Shown piece after piece: positions 49,352 to 60,296 of a stretch of DNA of 64,000 nt. The stretch comes from Brugia malayi (Eukaryota; Nematoda; Chromadorea; Rhabditida; Onchocercidae), in contig NW_025062479.1 in the NCBI RefSeq assembly GCF_000002995.4, positions 4,025,221 to 4,089,220 of the forward strand. The letters run 5' to 3'. Under the pieces are notes generated by a model. The model made no database searches. It had not been told where the DNA came from and saw only the letters and a program-made list of their open reading frames with translations. Positions within the stretch are counted from its first letter, which is position 1; the number at the start of each line of letters is the position of its first letter. Both the position numbers and the translations under genes were made by a program.

Positions 49352-52300
49352 ATGGCACAGCGTAAGTTCGTTCCTACCAGAATTCTATGTTTTATGATCT
49401 TCATCTGGTAGTAGATGATAGCGGTATGGAATTCCGAAGGGAAGCTTAATTTCAATTTGTTGCATGTTGTAAGAGTGGGATTCAAGTAGGATGGAATAGG
49501 TGTGAAACCTACTGTTTTTGTCGTCCTAGTCTTTTTGTTGGAGGAGCTGTGTCACATTGCAGTTCAAATAGTTAATTCATTTTCACTTCTGTTTCACCGC
49601 ACTTAGTGGCATGCTTCCTAACGTTATTCATGCTACTGTGGCATTCATCGATAGTTAAAAATATTGGTTTTGGCTCCCAATTCATAATGACATCTGCAAA
49701 TGTTTGTATCCATCCATATATTTGTGTTGCCTGACGGCTTTCTTTGATATGTTGAAGTGGATCTGTGAGGCTTTTTACGCTTTTTGCAGGTATTTAGTCA
49801 CATTCATTTAAAGAAAGAAAAGAAATGCACATTTCAATGCTCCGTTAAGTTTTGTTGGCAGAATGTTAAGGAAGGTAGACTTAGACTAAACGTTATCAAG
49901 AAAGAAAGAAATTGGAATTCGTAATATAAAACATTAATTGTAGGATCTTTGAAACCTCATAATATAGGAACCATGGATTAGAAAAGAATAGGAAAAAAGT
50001 ATATGATAGAGATCCGGATTCGGAAGTAATATATTAGCGTTCTTACGGTAAACCAGAAATTCACATCACATCACATCACAATTTTTTTTTTTATATACAT
50101 CACAAATATTTTGATATATTTAATCTTATGTGTTTAGTTCTCAGCAGAATTTTCTTTCGGTTATTTCCTTATTTCATAGCACTGAAATGACTTAACCAGC
50201 TTTAATTATTTTGCGCAAAGAAATACTACAGTATTAATATTTTGTGACAGAATGCTTTCCAGAATAATCTTTACCTGATAAATAATTGTATTTTACTTAC
50301 TTTAGTAGTATTTCAGGCCGAAAAGTTCCTGAAGGTGAACTCTGTGCAGTGTGTTCAGATCTCGCAACAGGTTATCATTATGGTGTGGCGAGCTGCAATG
50401 GATGGTTAGCGTTTCTGTACTGTTTTTTTTGGGGAATTTATCAGCAGGATTTTCAAGACTTTTCTGGTGAAATTTGAGTAGAATATGCCTTTTCACATAC
50501 ATATATTTGGATTGCATAGCAGAAGCTAAACAGTCTTTTTAACGTTTTCTATGCTTTTTCTTTGAAATACATGTAACTTATACGCACTTCAGCAAAACAT
50601 TCTTTCGTCGTACCATTGTATCAGAGCACACGTTTGTCTGCCAATACCAGGGTAACTGCGATGTCAATAAAAGTAAGTTATTATATGTAAAGTTGTGCTG
50701 TACTTTCTACTATACTGTACAAAATATCTGTTAACTTTTATTAAAGAACTGCTAGTAGTTTGTCTTTTTTTTTTTTTTTTTTTTCCTTGAGATATATTCA
50801 TTCATGAAGTATCTCCAGCATCGAGTTTTTCTTAAAGTTTTATTGATTATTGTAAATTCTGTAGATATCCGTTGTGCCTGTCGACATTGCCGGTTCAATA
50901 AATGTGTTGCTGTAGGAATGGATGCCAAAGGTTTGTTGCTCGCCTTCTTGTCGTTAAATGTATTTAGTTGTAGGATTTTATTAGATTATATGTATTTAGT
51001 TTAGTCATGTAGAAGGTTCTTCAGGACAAATATAGGCACTCTTTTCTTTCTCTTTGGTTATGAAATCTTTTTTAGCGATCCAGAATGATCGCGATCGCAT
51101 TGGACCAACCAAGAAAATGAAAATGAGTAATCAAAATTCTGAAGATGATTGTGCAGTTCATATTCGTTCGGCAGAAGAAAGGGTAAAACATGTCTGTGTT
51201 TTCGCTGATGTTTTATCTTGTGATAGTATTCGTCGCATTTTACATTTTGGTAGCTGGTGTGTAATTAGTTATCAACACGATTGAAAAAATTGATGGATTA
51301 TTTTTTGCAGCTGATAGAGCGTTTGTTGGCAATTGAAAAGTTGTGTATGAGGTTACGACAGTGTGTGCTTCCTGAAATCAATGGACTTAAAGAAGCTGTT
51401 TGTGAACCCTCACTTGTTAACGAAGTTAATAACCTTAAAATAGATGTTAGTTTTTATAATGGTGCAGCAGGATTCCGCATAATTCCGATTTTCGCAGTGG
51501 ATAAATGTTTATTTTAGGAATAAGTGATTTATTTTTTATCCAGCTGCTTCAAAATAGTTGTTCACATTGTAAGAACTGCTTCATTTTATTCAGCCATACA
51601 CAAATACGAAAGAGTTGTACATTGCAACATTAAAAGACATACAAATGTGGAATAAACGAGAAATGCGAGTGGGCTTAGAATGGGCAAAAACCTTCGATTT
51701 ATTTAATCAGCTGTCTTTGGATGATCGAGTAAGTTTGACTTTTTCGTTCTTTGATTATTTATTGTTGTTAAGGTTCTGATGGTGATGATTTGTCTTATTG
51801 CTTGGCAAAAAGAAAGAAACAAAAAATGTGAAATTTTATGTACCATTTAGTCACTGCAGATTGCACTGATAAAGAATTTTGGATTTACTTTCAATCTTTT
51901 AAATCGAAATTATTATGCACCTGACCATGGTGCTGATAAACTCGTATTGCCTAACGGTGCCTATATTCGGCGTCAAGTTCAAAACGAAGTTAAGTTGCCT
52001 GGTTGTAGGTAAGTTTGCATTACAAGTCTGATTCCATTTTGTTTAATCCTATATTGTTTATGTTATCTATGAATGCTTGTTATTACTTATGAGTTTTAGG
52101 CGATTTTTCTAAAGAATTTCATACACTGCTTATAGGTCAATTTATCACCGACAAATGGATGAAATTATGATTCCATTCAGACAATTGAAAATCACCATGC
52201 CCGAATTTGCATTATTCAAAGCTAGCGTCTTTTTTAACCCTGGTTTGTTTCAATAATTGATTAAGAATGCATTACTAACATATTTCAGGTATTTGTTTTT

Positions 52301-52670
52301 CAGACGCAATCAACCTTTCCTCTCTAGCAAAATCCCAAATTTATGCCGAAAGGTCAAAATATTTGTCAGCACTGTTTTATTTAATAACTTCTAAATGTGG
52401 AATAACTATGGGTGCACAAAAGTATGGCAGTTTGCTTATGATGGCCTCTTCAGTACAGGTAGGTGTTTTATATAAGTTTTTTGGTAATTAGATCATTTTC
52501 GTTTCTTCAGTAGAAGTCATTTTCAACAAGAGATATTTGTTGATCAAAATTCTCACTTGTTTTAGAACATAATTGCTCAAAACGAGGAAAATATGCAAGT
52601 TATGGATTTCTTTGAAGAGAATTGGAAAATGGATAATTTTGTTAAAGAAGTGTGTTTGAAAGATCCATGA
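49352..52670 (+). CDS. Nuclear hormone receptor, HNF4-like nematode group (378 aa)
   Basis: Ligand-regulated transcription factor. Exons: 49352-49361, 50317-50404, 50593-50672, 50865-50930, 51076-51182, 51311-51445, 51594-51728, 51860-52008, 52136-52242, 52304-52458 and 52566-52670. The total of 1,137 coding bases is in frame throughout. It starts MAQRRKVPEGELCAVCSD, with the first exon only 10 coding bases. Zinc finger 1: CAVCSDLATGYHYGVASCNG with P-box CNGCK and TFFRRT. Zinc finger 2: CQYQGNCDVNKNIRCACRHC then RFNKCVAVGM. The hinge is DAKAIQNDRDRIGPTKK. The ligand-binding domain carries WAKTFDLFNQLSLDDRIALI and KNFGFTF in helices 3-5 and ends VDFF-like MDFFEENWKMDNFVKEV. An alternative acceptor at 51851 would add three residues (SLQ). 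The exact orthologue is not identified. A GC-rich block lies upstream. Confidence 0.9.
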
Positions 52671-54668
52671 AATACGGATACTGAGAAGATGGGATTTATT
52701 TACATTCATAATCTAAGTTTTCGGTGTACTTATGTCTTCTTTTTTAACATACTTAATTTGTTGATTTTACTAACCATTTTCAGAAGTTTGTGTTTTTTCA
52801 ACAATGACCTGCCCATTAATGCCATACACCTTCTTTTGGGAAAGATTTTATTGTTTCAATTTTTTTCTTGTCATTGTATTAGAGTTAGTAGAAGTAGTGT
52901 TTTGATAGTCGTGCCATATACATTATTCTCTCATAAGTTTGGCATGGGTATATATTTGTTTCTTGAATGTGATGCAGTTGTTTGTTTTTTGTTGTTCGCT
53001 AAATTATTTGATCTTTTTTTACGGTGATATGCTAATATGTGTAGGAATTAATCAGGAAGTTTCGGTGAATTTTTTGTCTCTTATTCTTTGCTTATGCCTT
53101 TTATTGAGCGAAATTCCAAGAATGTAGAATTTCGAAGATCTCGTCATATGGTAAAAAGTGATTTGTAAATGTGAAACATGTAGGAGAAAATAAAGTGACG
53201 CATGGCTAGATATGAAAAAAGCAACGTAATAAAATTCTGTTCGTATTTTACTGGGCATTTTACATCATTTCTGTGCTGTACATAGGAAGTATATGAAAAA
53301 CGATGGGTTGTTCTATGTAGATGGTTGCTCGTTATTGCATTTCTTTTTTGGTGTTTCTTTGTCGCGAGGTGTAAGAATATTCGGAGAACAAAATTTTGGA
53401 TTTATGCGAGAAGATAAATGAGAACGTTGAGCGGTACAGGCTAATTCCAGCCGAATCTGTAGTGTTAAGTGGATGGTTGGCCAGTGTGTAGCAAGTACTG
53501 AAGTTACAGTGGGACACTCATTTGCAGTTTTTTTCATTCGTTGATTCGAGCGCAAACCGTGTGGAGCGTTGTGTTGTTTTTCGGAATTATATGACAACTT
53601 TGATAACTTGAAGGGATGTTGAGTTTAATGTACTGAGTCCAATTTTTCACCTAAAATAGTTCTAACGGAAAGTTTAGAAATATTCCTGTTTTGCTTTACT
53701 TAAAGGATACGTATAATTCATTAATAGAGGCTATTTTCTATAGTTCTGAGAGGAATGTAGAAAAACGAGGTTCCAGCTGTGCCTATTTTAACAAAGCGCC
53801 AAAAAGGTTTAACCAAACATATTGTAATGATAGCTTGATTAAAATGAAGATAAATTACCGTGATTTAGGGTAGTTACCGGATGTCATCCTTCAGAAGCTG
53901 AACTTTGTTGAGAAGGTTGACACTGCGGTACATTGCAGGGAGGTTGATACTCGACTCGTCGATGTCGGCGCATTTAGTTGGTACAGTCAATAACAGATCT
54001 TCTGATCTTGGTTTGATCGGATTTTTAAAAAACAATAATGGTAAATGGGAATGAAAATATAAATGTACTTGTGTATGTGAAAGAATTTTTTAAATACTAA
54101 TATCAACATGTCACTTTCCCCTTCTGTTCTTCTTTTACTATCTTTGTCTTGAATTCTCTCTTTTTGTTTTTCTGTATTCTTCTGTAATGGGAAGTATGCG
54201 AACCTGCCACTGCAAGGCTTAGCTCATTACCAGTGCATGACTTATGACGTGCTAGATTTTTGGTGTTTGGAATTGTTGTTGTCTTATATATTCTTGCTAT
54301 CAAACAGCGCTAACCGGTAATCATCACTGATTGCATATTTAACTTAAAGTTTCATTAGCGAGAGTATCTTTTTTAGAGATCTTTAACTGTTTTAATTCAA
54401 CTTCAAGACCACAAGTGAATAGTTAAAGTTTGACCTTCTTGCTTTATCAGTTATTTGCCCTTAATTTATGTATTATTATTTACCATTTCGTTTAATTCGT
54501 TCTCATTCTTGTCGTTCATTTGATTAACTCTGATGACCGCGGGTCCAAGATTACATGAACCACTTAACGTAAAATTTGTTTTTTAAGGTGTAAGTGCAAT
54601 AGATCAACAAAAGAGATTGCTAAATCCTTTTTTTCGTCCACGGCTTTACAGTAAACTTGAAATATTAA
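52671..54668. other. Intergenic, nuclear receptor to GNPAT
   Basis: About 2 kb, T-rich at first and less so later. Open frames up to 112 codons are T-rich and hydrophobic by composition only. A splice acceptor (CTTTACAG) ends at 54650, 18 bases before the GNPAT ATG, and could be its trans-splice site. No other feature is supported. Confidence 0.5.
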
Positions 54669-57600
54669 ATGCATTCTATTCCCATTATGAAAAGTCAACT
54701 TAAAAATGGTATGTTGGACTGGCTCGAAATAGTTAATAAGGCAGGTGGAGAAGCTGCATGGGTTACACAGCAAAAAAACTTCCCAAAGAGAAACGGTAAA
54801 CGACAAAAACCAAAAGATTCAAACGAAATAATAGAAATGATTTTAAAAACAGAGTTTGTACAGGTAAGTTTTCATGGTTGAAATCATCTACGAACTTGTT
54901 CATTGTCCTATTGGACTTAATATCCGTCCTTGGTAAGCTTTTCCTACGAAGCTTGTCCTTTATTTAGAGGGAGGTGAAGTATAATTTACTTGTTTATTGG
55001 CCTAATTGATCAATTGAATATTCAGAAGGTTATAAGAGAAGAGTGTGCAAAACGGAATACTACGAGAAAACTGTTGTCTGATGAAGCAAGGTTAATATTA
55101 TGCAGCATAGCGCACGAAATGCAGATGCTAGTTATACGATCAGTTGGCTACGTGATTGCAAAAACAGTCCGGGTATGCTTTACCTTGAATTTGGTTTTGC
55201 ATTTCAGTATTAACAAATTAATTAATACTTTCCATCATTCTCTTTGGAAGAGAGCAAGCACGGGTGTGGATTATGTTACCTTCCTAAAGCTTAATTTTCT
55301 TCTAGGACACCACCACTTTCAGATGGCTATTGACTTGACTGTTGTTTCAATTTTTTACCGGTCTTCAATATTAGTTTTGTTACATTTAACAAATAATTTT
55401 ACTTTATTGAAGATAATATATAATGGCATTTATTTCAATGATGAACAGCTGTTGCGAATACGGGAGTGTTCTATAGATGACCCCATTATTTTCATGCCAA
55501 CACACAGGGTATTTTATCGGTTCTTTTAGAACTTTTTCTGGTTCTTTTTATGCTCTCAATTTTCAAAATTCCTTTACAAGATATTTTTTGCAGAGTTATA
55601 TGGATTTCTTGGTTGTTTCTCTTCTTTGCTTCAACCATAATTTGTCATTGCCGGTCATTGCTACTGGATTGGATTTTATGGCTTCAAGATTTTTGGGTGA
55701 GACTTTGCGCCGCTGCGGATCCTTTTTTATGAAGCGACAATTTCGAGAGGTTACATATTTCAGTTCTTTATTTTGCATTGAAATTTGTATGCCAAAACAA
55801 AAAATCCTTGGTTTTTTTTGCGCACTTCATCAGACTGGCAGACTTATTTTTTCTTGGACTTCTTTAAAACTGTTATATTCTTGCAGGATAAACTCTATTG
55901 GTCACTATTCAGCAGTTATGTGCAAATGCAATTGCGCGAAACGGATAATCCGGTTGAATTTTTCTTAGAGGGCACTCGTAGTAGATCAGGCAAAAGTCTT
56001 TACCCAAAATTTGGTTTGCTGCAAATGTGCATGGAACCATTCTTTCGGTGTCAGTTATATGATTTGGTTGGTTTCAGCTTCTTTCTAGAAAAGGATTTTA
56101 AATCATTGTTATTAATTATAGTGCCAAATGTTTTCCTTTGAAATTTAAAGGAAATAAATAAAAAAAAATGTCGTTTCTTTCATCTGATTGTTCAGATTGT
56201 TGTTCCAGTTACGATCGATTATGATAAAGTTTTGGAAGAATTTCTGTATGCTTACGAACTTTTTGGCTTTCCGAAACCACGAGAGACTACAGCGGGTAAA
56301 TTTTGTGATTAAAATATTGACCATCCCTTGGATGTACCAAAAGTTATTGATTTACAGGGCTTTTCAAATCGCGCGAAATTCTCAGCAAATGTTTTGGTCA
56401 TATATATGTAAATTTTGGTGAACCAGTTTCCATAAGGAAATACTTCGATGGGAGAATAAACCGCTGGCATCCGCCTTGGCAGGTATAAATGTAGATTCTT
56501 CTGCTAGCATTCTGGTGAATTATCCTCATTATATATATATATATATATATATCACAAAAAAATTTTTTTTAAATTCATAACTACAAATTATAATGTTTAA
56601 AGGGAAAAAGCTGATCTCTACCATCAAAATTTATGCAACCATGTATTGTAAATTGTATATCCTTCAAAATGCAATAATTTGTATTACTTAAATTAGTTTT
56701 ATCCGGAGAGTAACCATTATTTGTCTATCCTAATTTGGATGTGTTGAACTTTAAACCTAACACTTTGTATGCGTTAAGTTTATTTTTGCATTCTGCTAGC
56801 ATAAGTTTATATATATAATTCACATTATGAGTATCGTCGGATTTATAACTTGTTTCAACTGATATACTAATTCTTACAGGCTAGTGTGGATAATGAATTG
56901 TCAGATAATGAAAAAGAAGCAGTTAAAAACTTTGGGCTTTATATAATACAGCTTCACAATTTAAATAGTACCACAACTATTTGGTCTTACACTTGTGCTG
57001 TCTTGTTGCAAGTACTTTTTAAAAATTTTATGATTTTTATGGTGCTTGATTTTTATTTTTGTAGATAAATTGTACGATAATTGGATCTATTTCTTGTTCT
57101 TAGCTGTTAGATGGCTTTTAATCAACATTTTCCTTGCAGATGAAGAGCGCAGGCCATAAGAAGTTGATGTTTAGTAAGCTACAGAGTTCTTTGGAAGACT
57201 TTGTCACACTGAGCAAAAGGCTGGGACGTCGAATTATCATTAGAAAAAGCATTAAGGATGATTTGAGGTTTTTACATGTGTCACCGATACTTATAACGTT
57301 AAACTCATTAAATTAAAAGAGCTTGCAGAAGTTACGGATCTTCGCATAAACTTGTGCTCATAATGTGAAATTAAATTGAATTAAAAAACTTTCTTACAGA
57401 TATCACTTGAAGTTGCACTCCGATCTTTTTCAATATGATGCTTTGTTTCCAAATTCGCTAATAGAACTGAGGCGTTTCAAATGCATCGAAAATAATGGCT
57501 TAAAGAAGGAATACATAGAAAAGATGTTGTGCGAAGTGATTCTGTCATATTATGCTAATCAGGTAAGCTGCTCTAATTATAGTATTATAGTTATGTGAAG

Positions 57601-59234
57601 CATGTTCTAACTTAAGAAAGATGTTACGCTGATAAGAAAGTTTCTAGTATTTTACACCGCATTTATGCCTTCCAAAAAATGTATTTTGTTGAATTGGAAT
57701 CAGTCTGTTGAACATTTGTTCACATCCCGAGTGAATCTTTTATTGGGCAGTGTTGATTAAATTTTTTTGCTGTGCAGAGAAACTCACTTATTTAAACTAC
57801 AGACTAATTATAGTCACATCGAAGCTTACTGTTCTGAAATGTTTGTGTTGTTATTTCATCATTGGGACTTACTTAATTTTTCATAAGTCTGAAGTTATAA
57901 AGTACAAATAATCAAAATTAAACAATGCTCTCTTACACGGAGTCTCTATTATTTTGCATAATTTTTAACCGCTTATTAACTTAATCAGTAAGCTGGATTT
58001 AAGGAATCTATAGAAATATTGGACAGTACTATTTATCGCAAGTATTTGTAAGCTGAAAATCTTAAATTTGACTTGCTGGCACACTGGACTCTTTCATTGG
58101 TCCGCAACATTTGCTGTTTGAAACGCAGTTAAAAAAAATTCTCAACAATTACTGCTTCGCTGTATAAATTCCAAATTCAAGAACTTAAACGAACAACTTA
58201 TTCAATAGTTATCTGGAATGATCTTTTCCAAACTCGCATTGATAGCTACAACTATTATGCGTTATATACATTTTTATAGATGATGCATGGTTTTGTCGAC
58301 ATAAGCTTGTTATGCCATGTGTTATTGTCCATTCAAATGCTGTCAAGAGCAAATCATATATTCCGGTATTAACAGTTGATTGTTTATTGGTTTTAAGTAG
58401 CGAGTAAAAAAAGGTTAGAAAAATAAGGAAAAACAAAACCTGGAAATCTTATGTTCCTTTTAACTATGGTGGGGATAAATTTTGCCATCGCTTCACCTTA
58501 CATCTCGAATTCATTCTTATCATCTCTACTTTTCAGGGAACTTAGGTCATTATTTGTTTATGAATTCGTGTGTTCGTTGCAAGAAGAAGAAATTGATAAG
58601 TTGTTCGCAGAGAGTCTCAGTTGTTTGTTGCGAATTTCTGCCATTTCACTGGATAATGATCATATCATTGTAGAAGAGGAACAGATATTGAAACAGATTG
58701 CCCTCCTCATGCAGGTAATGTAGACCATAAAAATTGAAAGTGAAAAAAAGCTTTATTATTAAAAGTTAGCTAATGTTGGTGTTGGCAGTTGGTGTATTAG
58801 CCATTAATCTCACTTTTGTTTTTGATGTATTACATTTTACTCCCAATACGCTTTATATATTACACTTACATTTTCCATATTGCATACACGTACTTTTTCC
58901 AGCCTTTCATTGCCAGATATTACTGTGTAATGCAGTGTTTGGTACAGCTAGTGGGTACTCAATTTACAAATGAAGTGCTTTTCGAAGAATCGCTACAGCT
59001 TGCTGTAAATCTGTTTGCTAGACAGCAAGGAAACAGCACGTCCCGGTCAGTATGTATCACATCGGATATAACTCGAAATGCATTATTAGCATTTTGCAGA
59101 TTGCAGGCTATTTGCAGACGTGTAAGTTTACTGAAACAGTCAAAGAAGAGTCGTTTAACGATATTTTCATTATCTGTTAACTGTCTTATAAGCTGTTAAC
59201 AAGTGCGGAAAATTCTAACCGTTCTAAGAACTAG
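54669..59234 (+). CDS. acl-7: Dihydroxyacetone phosphate acyltransferase (GNPAT), 648 aa
   Basis: Peroxisomal enzyme that acylates dihydroxyacetone phosphate, the first step of ether lipid (plasmalogen) synthesis. Exons: 54669-54863, 55026-55172, 55413-55508, 55594-55749, 55887-56066, 56196-56295, 56358-56482, 56880-57011, 57140-57267, 57400-57562, 58280-58365, 58537-58714, 58903-59121 and 59193-59234. All phases agree. Glycerolipid acyltransferase motifs are present: motif I HRSYMDFL (H-x4-D), motif [12 protein letters not shown], motif [15 protein letters not shown] and motif [15 protein letters not shown]. The C-terminal half ([11 protein letters not shown], then [20 protein letters not shown]) follows the animal GNPAT pattern, and the length is close to the human 680. 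The predicted C-terminus is NRSKN, which ends in a PTS1-like but non-canonical tripeptide. The gene symbol follows the C. elegans orthologue. The short last exon is the least certain part. Confidence 0.92.
56528..56552. repeat. (TA)n microsatellite in GNPAT intron
   Basis: About 12 TA units within the intron after the exon that ends at 56482. Confidence 0.85.
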
Positions 59235-59859
59235 GTAAAGTGTTGTACCAGGACAATTCATCTGATTCATTTATGGATTTAAATAGTTACTAGAAGAATT
59301 CGCAGACAATAACACAGTGACATGGAGAAATGAAAGAGAATTTCCAGAGTGAAAGAGAATATGATGTTAATATTTATCGTGTGCAAAGAATGATGGGACT
59401 TCTGGAAAGCACCAGTATGGCCGAACTTCCTTTTGATAAGCAGTCGTTTGTTTCAAAAATCTAATTAACATACGAACAAAAATGTTGAAGCATATCATCA
59501 GTAACCAGCATAGTTGAGGAGCGGACGCAATTTTTTCTTGCTTGCTACTACCATCATCTGTTTTACGTAATAAATTTACATAATAATAAAATGATTTAGC
59601 ACTTGTGTTTTTTTCAATATTCGTGTAATGTGTCATCACTGTGGTTGTTTCCCACTTTGTCCGATGTTCTGAGTAACCGTTCAAAATGAGTGACCTTAGC
59701 ATTTCCTACAGCTAGCCAGCATATGCATGGGATGTTATCAGTTCACCTGGTTTGTTGACCTCATCCGTGCAATGGGTCTTCATTTATTTTGGCAACTGGA
59801 CTTACTTATTTGAACACTTACGTGAAGTCCATTAATTCAGTACATACTGTATGACCTCG

Positions 59860-60050
59860 AAATATGAGAGGCAAGGTTCTTTACACCGATGAGGAACGAT
59901 TCAATCTCAGAATAAATTACTCCATTAGGAGGTGACATAGTCCGTACCAGGTGGTCGAGTCAGTATTGTTGCGGTTTGTTTCGATTTCACTGTGGAAGTC
60001 GGTGTTGGGGCGGGAGATTTCGAATTTTTAAAGACTGAAGTTGGGGCAGC
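59860..60050 (+). mobile_element. Decayed Tc1/mariner-like transposase fragment
   Basis: A plus-strand frame reads MRGKVLYTDEERFNLRINYS before a stop. The KVLxxDExRFNL pattern is typical of the catalytic D region of Tc1/mariner transposases. After the stop, a shifted frame reads PGGRVSIVAVCF where those proteins usually have a GGGSVMVWG-type segment. The fragment is short, frame-broken and without visible terminal repeats, so it is a fossil. Confidence 0.4.
60006..60016 (+). promoter_or_regulatory. E2F/Sp1-like GGGGCGGGAG site
   Basis: G-rich element about 285 bases upstream of the centromeric histone start codon. It resembles the GGCGGGA half of an E2F site. Motif match only. Confidence 0.3.
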
Positions 60051-60065
60051 GGTATTTGTTTTTAC

Positions 60066-60075
60066 TTTTGGCGCG
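60066..60075 (+). promoter_or_regulatory. E2F-like site TTTTGGCGCG
   Basis: Matches the TTTSGCGC E2F consensus, about 220 bases upstream of the centromeric histone ATG. E2F sites are expected at S/G2-phase genes, so the position is sensible, but no functional evidence exists in the sequence. Confidence 0.4.
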
Positions 60076-60296
60076 TGGTGTGCTAACTGATGTGCTGTAT
60101 AGCTTGTTGGACATTGAATAATGTAGTAAATTCAAGTTGAGGAAGTCAATGAAGTGAAATCGACAATTCAGAGTCAATTAGAATCATAGATTTCACAAAA
60201 TGCTGGATGGGATTCTGTTTTTTGTGTATAACATAAATCAAGAAATAATCTCAGTTGTTGTCTCGCCAGTGACACATGCTTATTACAGCTGTTGAA

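Larger units (their letters stand above)
59235..60296. other. Intergenic, GNPAT to centromeric histone
   Basis: It contains a decayed Tc1/mariner-like transposase fragment around 59860-60050 and two E2F-like sites (listed). A 111-codon minus-strand frame at 59702-59367 has no recognisable family or splice context. Confidence 0.55.

Noticed and set aside
50063..50086. CACAT-repeat considered as a functional tandem array
   Set aside because: Only about four short units in an intron; ordinary simple sequence.
52689..53127. T-rich overlapping frames of 112 and 62 codons after the nuclear receptor
   Set aside because: Hydrophobic residues come from T-rich codons (Phe, Leu, Ile, Cys). There is no splice-linked context, and this is most likely 3' UTR or intergenic.
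59367..59702. 111-codon minus-strand frame near the transposon fossil, considered as a transposase
   Set aside because: No catalytic D motifs or GGG-type segment are visible. Only the plus-strand stretch at 59860-60050 has transposase-like wording.
59930..59985. tRNA-like B-box (GGTGGTCGAGTC)
   Set aside because: It lacks a full GGTTCGANTCC box, a matching A-box and a foldable cloverleaf; it sits in the decayed transposase.
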